Counted from the first letter of the stretch, positions 21,471 to 31,993 are shown. The stretch is DNA of 64,000 nucleotides from Orientallactaga sibirica (GCA_036365145.1 JAEOAD010001365.1:5563501-5627500); one strand, 5' to 3'. A program made the numbers and translations. Notes: generated from the sequence alone by a model not told the origin.

Positions 21471-22059
21471 GACTTTAGCCAAAGACCTCCTGGAACATCT
21501 GTGTGAACAGATGTTTGCCATGAAGGGTACTTGGGGATTGGCATTTTAAGGAGAGCTCCTTGGGTAGACAGGGCAGGTTGTAGCCGGCTTCAGGCAGTGA
21601 AATGAATGCTGGTTTTTCCAGATGAGCTGGGTTTGAGCTTGGCTGTTTTCTTAAAATTGACATGCGTGTTGGCAAGCTCCTTGGCTTTCCTGAGCCTTGC
21701 GTTTCGTATCCTTGCCTGTATAATGGGTGTTGAATTCTCCCTACCCAACTCACACAGACTGTCCTGCCAATCATGCGAGCTAAGAAGGGGTGGAAAAACT
21801 GCAACTTCTAAGTGCTGTGTGCATGTGAAAAGAGGAACGGAATGGAGAGGCCAGTGTTGAAAATGGCAAAACGAGCTTTTTGTTGTAAATGAAGACAATT
21901 TCAAAATTACTGTCCCCATCCAGCAGGAAGGAAGAAGGGAGCCTCCATCCTTCTCACTGGCTAGTTGGACTGTTTCCTGGGGGCTCGGTTGGAACTGTTT
22001 AGATTTAAAGATGTGGTTCCCGCAACCCTCCAGATAAAAGAGAACAAAGCTTCGATGGA
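21471..22059. other. Spacer, no gene
   Basis: Overlapping opposite frames of 84-109 codons (21475-21919) share the same DNA and show no domain. No repeat recognised. Confidence 0.45.
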
Positions 22060-22250
22060 TGGAAGCCCTGGTGGGTCAAACTAGATAATATCATTATCCT
22101 ATAAACAAGTGATAACAGCAGGCAGAGCCAGGCTCATCTCAGACTAATCCAGTTCTAATCCCTTCAAGGGTCTAGAAAGATGTCAGGGAATAAAAGGCCA
22201 CTGCCACTTCATAAGTTGCATCTTGTAAGTGGATTTGTCACCCTTCAGGT
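22060..22250. promoter_or_regulatory. Candidate regulatory block with GATA and FOX-like motifs
   Basis: Two WGATAR sites (AGATAA at 22083-22088, TGATAA at 22110-22115) flank a FOX-like ATAAACA at 22101-22107 within 33 bp. No repeat is recognised around it. The regulatory role is inference from motif grouping. Confidence 0.3.
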
Positions 22251-22900
22251 CTAAGTATCTGTCTGGTTGTCTAGACATGACAGGCATAGTGACACAGGAA
22301 AGAAATACTCCTCGTAGCATGTCTGGGAGCTGGGGAAGTCTTGTGTTCTCTCCCTTTGGGACTTGAAGAAATATGGCTACCAGTCCCCCTAATAGCCACA
22401 CGCGCACTAGAGCAACCAGAATTACTAAAACAGGTCGAGCCCACATCATGGTCTCCTACACTCATTTCTGTTTTTGAAATGAATGAAAAGGCTTAGACCC
22501 AAGGGCACAGGACAAGGAAGACAGACATGGATTCTACCACTTAGAGTTTCTGTGTTTCTGTGTACCCTCCCTCTCCCCTCCAAGGAAACAAAACAAGAAG
22601 AAGAAAATTTCTAAGAAGCAGGGACCCTCTTATACCTTTCTGGCAAGATCCTGAAGCTTGGGGTTCTATGAGTTTTTCTGGGCTTCATCTCCTGTTAACT
22701 AAAAAAGGGACAAAATGGTATAAGAAGGCTGAGATGAATGAATCCCCGATGACTCAGCTCCATTATCCTCCCTACATACCTGTGACAGGCGGCTCTCTAG
22801 TTCTGAGGCAGAGAATGGGCATGGCTCTTTGAACACGCGTCCATGAAGGCCACATGGCTGGACCTTCCCTTCTCGCTGGGGAGGCACGGCCTAGGCCGCT
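22251..22900. other. Spacer, no gene
   Basis: Unique-looking, with short frames on both strands only. Confidence 0.4.
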
Positions 22901-23235
22901 GCAAGGGGAGTTGTAAACATGAAACTCATTTTGCACACTGCCCAGACCAGCATCTCCATGAGGGACAGTATTGTCTTTTGGACGGAGATGGCTTATTCCC
23001 ACCAAAATCATGTCAGGCTTGGACTCAGCATAATGGTGTTCAAAGGGGCTGGGGCCTTTTCCCACATTTCTTCTCAGGCTCATGAGAGATCCATGGGAGA
23101 TCATGAGAGAGGGCATCTATGTAGCTCTCTCATGAGAGTGGGTTTTTCTGCATCAGGTTAGCTCTTCTAATTCTTTATGAATTACCCAGTATCTAGTGCT
23201 CTGTTACAGCAACAGAAAACACCTTAACGCAACAA
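22901..23235 (+). mobile_element. Old MaLR-type LTR (MST/MLT-like) 3' portion
   Basis: The end 'ttctttatgaattacccagt', 'tctgttacagcaacagaaaa', 'caccttaacgcaac' follows the 3' end of MST/MLT1 LTRs. The 5' limit is uncertain. Confidence 0.5.
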
Positions 23236-23239
23236 GCTA

Positions 23240-23639
23240 TAGTCAGGGGGTGCCAACAGACCTCTCTTCTGTTTCCACAAAAAGAGGAACTTTTACAGTA
23301 AGGGTAGGAAGACCTGGCTGCGTCGGAAACCAGGCAATCCTTCACTACGCTCTAATTTGGGATGTACCTTAAACTTTCCAGAATAACTGTCTTCACACTT
23401 CATCCACTTCTCAAAACCTGAGAGGATGGGAGGGGGAACCTTTCCAGGGGTCGGCTGCTTGGTGGCAGCCGGCCGCTGCTCCTGGGAAAGCTTGCTTGAG
23501 TCTCTTTTGACAGACTCATTGCCTGTTCAGGATAGAGATGAAGTGTCCAGGACTCTGGATGCTGGGATGTGCTGTGAAAGGAACCAGACCCTCCCACCCT
23601 ATCCCATGGCCTCTGGCCAAGGAACAGCCCTTGCTCCCT
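23240..23639. other. Spacer, no gene
   Basis: Moderately GC-rich. Frames of 80-86 codons overlap on both strands; none is supported. Confidence 0.4.
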
Positions 23640-24110
23640 TCGACACGGCAACCACCAGTTTCACTGTCTGCAGTTATGGTCAGTAACTACAAGGTGAACG
23701 CCACCTCAATTATCGGGGTACCTCCAGGCGGCTCGGCCAACTATTCCAGCCCGATTGTCTGCACTGTCACCTGGCCCCTAATCAACTAATGATGGCTGAA
23801 AATGAGAGAGGCCAATCCCAATAAATTCGCAGGAAAGTCATTTTTCTCTTTTAATGCCCCTCTCCCTCCTCTTCCTTCTTCCCACGGCACAGCGCAGTAA
23901 ATTAATGTCACCGTGGTTATTACACTACTGCTGCTATGCAAGTATTCAGCGACGGTCCCAGAATATTTTACCTCAGCATTTATTTGTCCATAAAATAAAA
24001 CAGGATTTATGGTGTGACTCTCCAGTTTGAGGGCTGCATGGACGGCAGCTGGGGCACTTGCTGATCTTCTCCACAGGTAAAGATATAGGGATTCTCGTGT
24101 GCATCAAGGA
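23640..24110. promoter_or_regulatory. Candidate conserved noncoding element
   Basis: Repeat-free. A GC-balanced part (23680-23790) passes into an AT-rich part with homeodomain-type cores (AATTAATG near 23901, ATAAAATAAAAC near 23991). The CCAAT word at 23814-23818 and 'gccatggcctctggc'-type palindromes lie upstream. The window changes sharply here from SINE-rich to SINE-free for almost 3 kb. Confidence 0.42.
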
Positions 24111-24225
24111 GCCTCCTGGGAGAGGCATCTCGACTGGGCACCAGAGGCCAGAGGGACAAATCTCCCATGCGATCCACTGACATCTCGATAGATCCACCTG
24201 CTGGAGAAAACTTCCGTTAAAAGGG

Positions 24226-24226
<1 letters not shown>

Positions 24227-24271
<45 letters not shown>
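24227..24271 (+). repeat. (TG)n microsatellite
   Basis: About 22 perfect TG units; two frames through it are artefacts. Confidence 0.97.
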
Positions 24272-24272
<1 letters not shown>

Positions 24273-24494
24273 GTTGCACTGTGGTCATTTCTGTGTCTTA
24301 TCCCGCTCCCACTCCCGCCGAACCCCTTCTACGCCCCAACACTTCCCAGTGCATTCTTTTGTCTCTTCTAACATATTCGGAGGAAGCGGGCACCAGCTCA
24401 GGCAGGGCCTTGGGGAGCAAGGCTGTGAGTGTGTTGCATATGCCTCCTGCACAGCGCTCTTCCCGGGAAGGGAGAAGGCTCCACCTTGGAGGAT

Positions 24495-24660
24495 GCACTA
24501 GGAAATTATAATTCATTGATTTGGAAGCCAATCATTTTGTATTTTGACTGCTGGCTTAGGAATATTCATATTTTCCACCGCATTTAAATTTCTCTGTGCC
24601 ATTAAAATCCCCGAGCTCTATAATTAGGCCTCTCCTGATAGTTATGGATGAGGTCTGTGT
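24495..24660. promoter_or_regulatory. Candidate conserved noncoding element, TAAT-rich
   Basis: In 165 bases there are homeodomain-type words near 24505 (ATTATAATTC), 24600 (ATTAAAATCC) and 24619-24627 (CTATAATTAG), plus a CCAAT at 24528-24532. Repeat-free and low in CpG. Function is inferred. Confidence 0.42.
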
Positions 24661-24839
24661 TCCGGGGAGAGGAACCAGGAGTCTACTGGAGGCGTGTGTT
24701 TGCAGGAGGGCTTCCCCTACGTGGCCGGTGTCTTTCTCGTCCTGTCCCCTCTAGGGCAGGCACCTTCTCAAGCAGTCCACCCTCTATGGGCTACCAGACC
24801 AGGGTCCTCCACAGATAAGACTGCTACTGTGGCCTGAGG

Positions 24840-25010
24840 CCTCTCCCCTTGTAGACTCTAAAACGTTTACAACTTCAACACAATTTGCATTCCGAAAGCT
24901 GAATCCTGGACTCAGATGATATTTATGAAATAAAATCCTGCTGGTTGCAGCATCTGAAACAGATGTGGCTCTCCGCTGCACTGGGTGTATACAAAACCGT
25001 TTCCCTTCAG
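24840..25010. promoter_or_regulatory. Candidate conserved noncoding element with paired E-boxes
   Basis: CATCTG and CAGATG form an inverted pair separated by AAA at 24951-24965. Upstream there is 'atatttatgaaataaaatcc'. A (TAAA)n stretch at 25012-25035 marks its end. Confidence 0.38.
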
Positions 25011-25329
25011 AAATAATAAATAAATAAATAAATAGGAGCAAGGCTTCTCCAGAGGTAAATATTGTTTTAAGAAATGAGATGTAACACAGAAGCCATTCCC
25101 ATGTAATCCTTGTGAACTGTGCCCCGCAACTGACCGGAGGCTATCCTCTCTCTGGTCAGGGTCCTACACATCGGTCCTCATTGTCCAGACTAGATGTGCC
25201 TCCTAAATCACAAAAGTCACCAGGGCTCAGGTTCCGGCCACATCTTACCAGACAGGTTTCTGCTGACATCGACCAAAATATTGCGTAATGAAGATGGAAA
25301 ACGAATGAAGAACGGCAGCGGCGGGGGGG

Positions 25330-25620
25330 GGGCTGGAAATAAAGAATTGCTTAGAATGAGTTCTGTATGTAATTACTTGCGTTTTTGCTAACTATTGTAT
25401 AAACAACACTTTTAACAAGGCAAATTGGAATCTTGAAGACAATTCTGCTTAGGGATATAGCTTCAATTTATTATACAAGGATAACTGAAAACTTTGTTTC
25501 TGCTGCGTTGCAGTCAATTTCCATGGCGCGCACATTTCGAATGTGTGATTAATCATGAGTGGGGGATTGTCAATAAACACGGAAACTTGCATGCTGCTAT
25601 GTGTGCTCTTTCTGTGTGGC
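25330..25620. promoter_or_regulatory. Candidate conserved noncoding element with palindromic homeodomain site
   Basis: TGATTAATCA at 25546-25555 is a perfect palindrome of the type bound by paired homeodomains. A FOX-like CAATAAACAC lies at 25571-25580, 15 bp on. Further AT-rich words (TTTATTATAC) occur near 25460. No repeat recognised. Confidence 0.42.
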
Positions 25621-25995
25621 CACCCCAAATAGCTGAGCGGCCAGCGTTACTGTGTGCCAACACTGCTGCTCTGGGGCCTGTGCAAAAGTTGATTTTGCTG
25701 TCATGGGAACTCACTGTGCTCATCAACAAAAATACTGGATTCCCTATGTGATATGATCTCCATCCTGGTTTTGAGCATCTCCATCCTGGGTGGCTGACAT
25801 TTACCCTAAGCCATCAGCTGGCCATCAAGGAGCACAGGCTTGCACCAGAATCTTACCTTCTTCAGATCAAAGGGAGGGAACTTGAGTTTGAAGTTGGCCA
25901 CTCAAAACAAACAAAAAGAGGGGAGAAAAATCAATAGATCGAGCCAGCTTAGAAAATTTGAACAATTATGCTTTATCTTATTGTTGTGTCATTGT
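25621..25995. other. Spacer, no gene
   Basis: Unique-looking. No coding or repeat signature. Confidence 0.4.
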
Positions 25996-25999
25996 TAGA

Positions 26000-26100
26000 G
26001 GGATTTTTTTTTTTTTTTAATTTTGGAGACAGGGTCTTGCTATATAGCTCAGATTAACCTCAAAATCACAATCCTCCTGCCTCAGCCTCTGAGGACTGGG
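26000..26100 (-). mobile_element. B1-like SINE fragment
   Basis: Reversed A tail (T-run 26008-26019) then 'gacagggtcttgctatatag' and 'caatcctcctgcctcagcct'. The other end is missing. Confidence 0.78.
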
Positions 26101-26139
26101 GCAGTTTGAGCACTTTGGAGCTGAGTGGGAACGGGGTCT

Positions 26140-26255
26140 TACAGCTCTCATCCCAGCACTCAGGAGGCTGAGGTAGGAAAATCTTGGAGATTTTGAGACC
26201 CATCTGGGTTACGAAGTGAGCCTTTATCAAAACAAAACAAAATAAAAACAAGGAG
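26140..26255 (+). mobile_element. B1-like SINE, diverged
   Basis: 'ctctcatcccagcactcagg', 'ctgaggtaggaaaatcttgg', then a tail of (AAAAC)n type. It faces the preceding B1 in opposite orientation, so the two form an inverted pair 40 bp apart. Confidence 0.78.
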
Positions 26256-26545
26256 CTCAACCAATAAAGTACTTGGCATGCAAGCATGACCCCTAGGACC
26301 CACAAAAGAGCTGGGTATGGTGGCACACACTTATAATCTCACTGCCAGGAGGCAAAGACCAGAGGATCTTTGAGGCTCTCATTGGCCAGGCAGTCTACCC
26401 TGATTGGTGAGCTCCAGGCCAATGAGACATCCTGTCATAAAGGAGGCGGACACCTGGGGTTGTCAACACACATACCTACACACACGTGCATGTGGGTGCA
26501 CACCTGTCGATGCACCCACACACACTCATACATGAATATGCAAAC
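26256..26545 (+). mobile_element. tRNA-headed SINE remnant with CA-rich tail
   Basis: Begins 'ggagctcaaccaataaagta', passes 'ggacccacaaaagagctgg', 'tggtggcacacacttataat', 'gaggctctcattggccaggc', and ends in CA-rich sequence. Composition and order suggest a B2-superfamily relic; not exactly assigned. Confidence 0.45.
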
Positions 26546-26639
26546 AAAACAGCCAGATTTGGACAGAGAAATGAAAAACTATTGCTCTGTGTCATAGCTC
26601 TGTCTCTGTCTTCCTTTCCTGTTTGTCTGCGTTTGGTTG

Positions 26640-26838
26640 GTTGTTTGTGATGGCACTCTAGCGCTCTACCATTGAGAAACTTCCCGAATGTTCTGGCTTT
26701 TTATCAATCCTCACTTCTTATAAATAGTTTCTAGTGAACAGCTCATACATGTATATATTAAGCATGACTGAAATGGCTATTTGGTAATACCAATATATAC
26801 ATAGTTATTATATATATATACCATTTTATATATAACAT

Positions 26839-26890
<52 letters not shown>

Positions 26891-27000
26891 GACATAGTAT
26901 TATACATATATACAGTATGTTAATATATATTATGTGTGTGAATATATGTATGCATATATATATATATATATACACTATATATGGTAAATATATAGTACAT
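26640..27000. repeat. (TA)n / (TG)n region with small ID-like fragment upstream
   Basis: 26806-26890 and 26932-26994 are mostly TA repeats with TG steps, able to form cruciforms. At 26651-26680 'actctagcgctctaccattg' looks like a reversed ID head. The frame through the TA tract is an artefact. Confidence 0.85.
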
Positions 27001-27199
27001 GTATACAATTTATATTTCTAAATATATTGCATGTTATCTATTATGACCATGTAGCTCTCTGCACGCATGATTACATGCATGCATGCACACTGCTTGCTGT
27101 GGATACCTCCCTGAAGATGTCTCCCTAACAATGGAAGTCAAGAATGAACAACTACATTGGCAAGTCACACATGTCCCCACAACAGCAGAGTAGCTATGG

Positions 27200-27210
27200 A
27201 AAGGAAAAAA

Positions 27211-27262
<52 letters not shown>

Positions 27263-27270
27263 AGGAAAAA
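27200..27270 (+). repeat. (GAAA)n microsatellite
   Basis: About 15 AAAG units after an A-rich start. No attached SINE body is evident. Confidence 0.96.
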
Positions 27271-27479
27271 GGCAGGTGTTTCTACCTAGCATCTGCGAGG
27301 AACCTTAATGTGTTTGCTTTTCCTACTAATTAGTTGAGTCTTTTGCTGAAGGGCCCAAGCCATTTGTCACTCAGCATATACAGTCCTCTTTGAAAGGAGC
27401 CCTTGTTTGTGGGAGGAATCTTATCCCCCCCCACAACCCCCACCCAGTGCAACCATCCTCTATCATCCCCCCAATGAAT
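27271..27479. other. Spacer
   Basis: Unique-looking, with a C-rich stretch (27426-27444). Nothing recognised. Confidence 0.4.
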
Positions 27480-27860
27480 GCCGAGTGCAGAAAGAGCCTG
27501 ATTGCTAAAACCTCAGGCCGATGGCATAAACATCAGAGAGGCACTGAATGCCAAACACCTTTCTGAGAGGGAGAAAAAATAATAAGGTGAGTTCACTTCA
27601 TTCTCCCTGCAACCTAAAAATAAATTCAAGGGGCTTCTCCCGGCTTCGGGGAGTGCATATGGATTTCTTGCTGACATTCGATTCTCTGAACTGAATGTCA
27701 CACTCGCTGAGAACAGTTAAAAAAATAATAATGCTACACTGTTATCGTTATTAGAAGGGCAAGAAGAATGAAATATCATGGTTATCATTAGGAAACCCTG
27801 TAAAACATATTTGTACATTATCTTGGGGCAAATACACATGTCATGTGTTACCAATTGTTA
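27480..27860. promoter_or_regulatory. Candidate conserved noncoding element
   Basis: Repeat-free, AT-rich in its second half ('aaaaaaataataatgctacac', 'tggttatcattaggaaaccc'), with two ATCATT/ATTAG words and TTATC sites near 27742 and 27782. It has the mixed composition and lack of decay pattern typical of gene-desert enhancers. Inferred. Confidence 0.4.
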
Positions 27861-28515
27861 GGCAAAGAACGTGGTAATATATTGGTCCCCTCCGGCCCTC
27901 CGTACAGCTCCGCACGGGGCAGAAATGATGTGCACAGTGTGTGCAAGCAGCCAGAACATGCTGGGGCCGGGGGCATCCCAGGAATAGTGACACAAGGGGA
28001 CAGTTGGGACAGATGCGGCAGCAGTGGAGGCTAGGCTGGTCAGTTGGAAAGCTGGATCAGGCCCAGGTGTGGGAAAGGGGTCCTCAGGTGTGTCTTCTCC
28101 TCATCTGGGGTGGTGAGTTCATAAGCAAGTCTTCTTCGTGTGCTGGGGTTCAAGGTCTCCTTCAGGAAGCTGCTCAGTTGTAAGTAAGAGATGGACCAAC
28201 ATCGTGCCTCTTCTGAGGATAGTATGCGAGAAAAAAAAAAAAAAAAAGCCTGGGAATGGCCAAAAGCTTCAAGGATGTCTGGTCCTCAGGGCCCAAACAA
28301 GTCCCTCCTCTGCAGTCTCACTGGATGCCTTTGCAAATTCCATACCTTTGTTCTGTTTTAATTTGTTGTGTTTTAGCCTCCAAGCCCTTTGAGAACATCC
28401 TAAAATGGAAATGTATGGGGGGTATGCACCATTTCATGCCCGTGTAGTGGGCCCACAGTCCCCCTTCACATTCACCCTCCTGTTCCTCCAGCACACAGGT
28501 CAGACTCACAATATT
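27861..28515. other. Spacer, no gene
   Basis: Overlapping short frames; an A19 run at about 28230-28248. No repeat family identified. Confidence 0.42.
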
Positions 28516-28520
28516 GCTCA

Positions 28521-28660
28521 TGTCAGGTGTGGTGGGATGCACCCATAATCCCAACACTCAGAGGGTGAGGCAGGAGGATCACGAGTTCCAGACCAACCTG
28601 GGCTTACTGCGGTTAACTAAAATGATCCTGCTTCAAACAAAAACAACAACAACAACAAAA
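28521..28660 (+). mobile_element. B1-like SINE
   Basis: 'ggtgtggtgggatgcaccca', 'gaggcaggaggatcacgagt', and an (AAC)n tail at about 28637-28660. Confidence 0.86.
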
Positions 28661-29260
28661 AAATAAAACAGGAAAAATCTAATTTCATTTAAAAACTGCT
28701 CCATGTGCTGTAAAGGGGGCGTTTTGGCTCTGGTTTCCAGGTTCTCTGAGGCCCAGGAGCATGCACAGAGCTCCCTGCTCCACGTGGAACACCAGCTCAA
28801 TAGGCCTCAAGGAATATCCAAGGACACATGGGGCTTTTGAGGTCATGGGTCTGAGCCAAGAACCCCAAGTGCGTGGTCTTGACACCTGTCTGGACAGAGG
28901 GTCTAGAGCATGTCAGGAACCCCAAGACAGTCAGTGGTCTGTACGACCCCAAAGGAAAGACATCGTCCTAGGCCCAGAGGGCACTGCTTGGGGAAATGTC
29001 GGCCCTCAGTCCCAGGGCCTCCTGGACCCTGCAGGTCGGAGCTCCCCACCCCCGAAGCATCCTTCTCTGGCTCTGGGTGCAAAGGCCATAGAGGTCCAAG
29101 GCTGTGAGTGGGTTTGCTTCAAGCATCAGTCCTGGGTCTGGAGCCAAGGAAGCTGGAGGCCGTTATCTTGGCAGAGGGGCCTCCCCTTGAGGTTCAGAGT
29201 CTCCTCTTTGGTAAATGCACTTGGGCCCTGCCCTGCTGAGGAGAGTGTGATCTGATCAAA
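28661..29260. other. GC-richer spacer; 164-codon frame not called
   Basis: A plus-strand frame at 28761-29255 is among the longest outside simple repeats. Its translation is rich in S, G, P and Q without any domain, another frame overlaps it (28910-29107), and no splice, promoter or poly(A) context supports it. I regard it as a chance frame in GC-richer DNA. Confidence 0.45.
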
Positions 29261-29535
29261 AACCTTTGGACCAGGCTGGAGAGATGGCTTAGGGGTTAAG
29301 GCTCCTGCCTCCTAAGCCTAGGAACACCAGTTCGATTCTCCAGGTCCCAAACTTAGCCAGATGCAGTGACGCAAGGGTGCAATGTTTCACTTGCCCACAA
29401 GGGGGTGCACACATCTGGAGTTCATTCACAGCTGCTGAGAGACTACTGGCACGCCCATTCTCTCTCTGTCTCCAGTCTCCCTCTCCCTCTCCAAAAAAAC
29501 AACAACAACAAAAAAAAAAACTTTGGACCCCTTTC
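29261..29535 (+). mobile_element. DIP-like SINE with imperfect target duplication
   Basis: Head 'ggctggagagatggcttagg', body with a 20-base internal insertion relative to other copies, (CT)n near 29460, tail of A with (AAC)n. AACCTTTGGACC before and AACTTTGGACCC after look like the target duplication. Confidence 0.88.
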
Positions 29536-30049
29536 CCAGTCACTGACCCTCCTTGTGCCCAAATAAATGACTGCCACCCTAATGGCACCTAGGGTAGAAC
29601 TGACAAAGAGGTCTGGGGACAAAAGTTCACACGAAATCTGAGACATCTAAACCCAAAAAATCCAATTGCTACAAATTCCGTCTATTGCTCAAAATCAGAA
29701 CCCTAGAACAAATCAAAACAAAGTTTTTTTTGAGAAACTGAGGTTGGGTGGTGGGGTGGGGGTGGGGGTGGAGGAAGGGAGTGCCCAGGAAGTTCAGGAA
29801 GAGGCTAGGTGTGTGGAAACTAGCTTCACACCCACTGGCCCGGGGACCTGGTGGTGTGTACCATGAGCTCCCTCTGCTTCATTTCCCAGCACAAAGCCGA
29901 CCTCTGCCTGTGGACTCACTGGTTCTCATTTCTCAGGCTGTGGGCACCAGAGTGTCTCAAGTCACTTCTCAAAGAAAAGGTGCCCTGGAACTGGCTGCCA
30001 ACACAGAACCTCAACCCTGTGCCAGCCTTCAGTGTCACGCATAGGCCTC
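29536..30049. other. Spacer, no gene
   Basis: G-rich stretch at about 29742-29777 (GGTGGGG runs) could fold as a G-quadruplex. Frames of 66-99 codons overlap and are unsupported. Confidence 0.42.
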
Positions 30050-30180
30050 TGCAAGTTCCCCAGCTGCTCTGGAGGCTGAGGCAAAAGGATCCCAAGTTTA
30101 AGGCCTGCCTAAGCTACAGGGTGTATTCGGGAGCGGCGCCAGACAACTAAGAAGACTCTGCTTCAAAATCAAAGTACGAT
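30050..30180 (+). mobile_element. B1-like SINE, strongly diverged
   Basis: 'agctgctctggaggctgagg', 'aaaaggatcccaagtttaag', 'gactctgcttcaaaatcaa' keep B1 order with many changes. Confidence 0.6.
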
Positions 30181-30182
30181 GA

Positions 30183-30323
30183 GGGCTGGAGATGGAGCTC
30201 AGTGGTCAGGAACTGACATAGACTCCATCAGTGAGGGGGCTGGATGTGCGCTTAAGCAGGAAAGTGTTTGCCTAGCATGAGGGAGCCCTGGGTTTCATCT
30301 CCAGTAACACACGTGCAAGCGCG

Positions 30324-30361
<38 letters not shown>
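30183..30361 (+). mobile_element. ID-like monomer with alternating CG/CA tail
   Basis: 'ggggctggatgtgcgcttaa', 'gtgtttgcctagcatgaggg', 'agccctgggtttcatctcca' is a single full ID-like unit including the B-box side. A partial second head precedes it ('gagggctggagatggagctc'). The tail is (GC)n(AC)n at 30315-30361. Confidence 0.75.
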
Positions 30362-30362
<1 letters not shown>

Positions 30363-30379
30363 CAAGTGACCTTGGGAAG

Positions 30380-30560
30380 CCCTGAATTCCAGTCCTCTTT
30401 GCTTTCATTGCTAGGACAGTCAGTGTCGAGTCTGTTCTTAGTAACTGGCCCGTCTCAGACTCTTAGATTTCTCTGGTTTCATCTCTAATTTTTCAAATTG
30501 ACAGTGTTTAATTTCGTAAATGGTTACAAGCAAGCAGCTGTAATTTAAAAAGGTAGGGAG
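30380..30560. promoter_or_regulatory. Candidate regulatory block
   Basis: Repeat-free, with TGACAG (MEIS/TGIF-type) at about 30500-30505 close to 'tgtttaatttcgtaaatgg' and a CAGCTG E-box near 30535. Function is inferred. Confidence 0.32.
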
Positions 30561-30894
30561 GCAGTTGCAGTAGTCTCCCCACTGTGTACCCAGAACCCCG
30601 TAGTCTCTCTCTTCCTATAAATCTGCAGACTGGCACTACTCCCCGCCCCCTCCCCCCTGTGGCCCCACCAACTTCCTGTCGTTCTCCATGATCGAAGGAC
30701 CTCCAGAGCTCCAAGGACTTCCCCAGCCCTCACAGTTTCCGCATCCCTCCTGTATCACCTAGCCCCTCACCAGACCTCGTTACACCTGGATGACTCAGAA
30801 AAAGCAGAAGAGGTTTTGAGGGAGGGCTTCCTGTCTCAAGTGAGCACCACCCCATTTTCTACTGTTGCCCTCCAACCTCTTCCCTCAGACTTGT
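30561..30894. other. Spacer, no gene
   Basis: C-rich stretch at 30640-30665. Short minus-strand frames only. Confidence 0.4.
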
Positions 30895-31140
30895 GTGTTC
30901 ATTCAGAGCTAGATGCTAAGTCATGAAAACTGCGTGGGGACAATAATTCTGGTCACTGGTAAATACATTATAATTTATTAAATTATATTGCACTTGACTG
31001 GTCAGCTATAGAAGCACATGGCATCTTTAAGACATTTTTCCCAGACATATTGCCTCATACAAATGAGCTGTAGGCAAACCTGGCGGGCAAAGGCCGAGGG
31101 GAAATCTCTCCAACAGGCTCCACAGCAAATTAGTAAGTGA
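30895..31140. promoter_or_regulatory. Candidate conserved noncoding element, AT-rich
   Basis: 'acattataatttattaaat' at about 30965-30985 packs overlapping homeodomain-type cores, followed by unique sequence to 31140 with no repeat. Inferred. Confidence 0.4.
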
Positions 31141-31874
31141 GCGGGAGGTGCTGACTCACTGTATGCTAAACACAGAAGTCATGGATAAGGGGTACCTTCA
31201 TATTGGGAGCTCCTGCAACATTGAGGAAAATATGTCCTACCAGGGCTTGGGGGTGGGAAGAACAGAACTTCTACTGATCTCCCTCTCCAAAGCCTCTCTG
31301 CCTCTTAGACCCACTTCTCTCCAACTTGAACTTGAACTTCAGGCTCTCATCCCCACCCTCCCCATTTTGGGCCACACCCCAAACCCAATGATACTCTATT
31401 TTATTTAATATCTTTATTCAATTTATATTCATCTTTTTTTACTTAAATAGATTTAATTTTTAAAAGAAGCTTTATATCATTACCATGAATAAAAAAACTA
31501 ATAGCACTTACCATAAATATAAAATAACCATTAAAAAACATATAATGGAAACAAAACCGTGTAATTAAATTCCAGCTCAATATGAAGGCCTGGTGAAGGC
31601 TGAGCCTGCTCACTCCATTAAAAGGGGAGGCGTCCAAGTGTTCTGGAGCCCATGAGAACCTTCCTGCCTGACCCCCAAGGATGAAGAGCACCCAGGGAGT
31701 TCCCACTGAGAGCAATCTGCATACGTCCCACTCTGCTAGACACCACTGGAATACCTCAGGCTCCCACAGGGTCCTGAATATTTTTGGAGCCGTTGTGCCA
31801 AAACTGACAATGATGACATCACTATCCTCATAGGCACCTCAGGTAGAACTGTTGAACAGTCTTCAAGAATGTGG
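31141..31874. other. Spacer, partly very AT-rich
   Basis: 31395-31570 is AT-rich with many TTTAAT/ATAAA words and could be an old L1 or DNA-element relic. No gene. Confidence 0.4.
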
Positions 31875-31990
31875 TTGGAGCTAAGCCTAGTGGTGCAGGC
31901 CTGTGATGTTCGTCACATTGCAGGCTGAGCCAAGAGTGGCAAGTTCAAAGACAGCCTGGGCTACATAGTGAGACTGTCACAATAAATAGT
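31875..31990 (+). mobile_element. B1-like SINE, diverged
   Basis: 'gctaagcctagtggtgcagg', 'aagttcaaagacagcctggg', 'ctacatagtgagactgtcac'. Confidence 0.75.
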
Positions 31991-31993
31991 GAG

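Noticed and set aside
26800..27000. (TA)n tract as a replication origin or matrix site
   Set aside because: Simple TA microsatellite explains it; nothing else supports a special role.
28761..29255. 164-codon frame in GC-richer spacer
   Set aside because: No domain, signal peptide, promoter, splice or poly(A) context; a second frame overlaps it.
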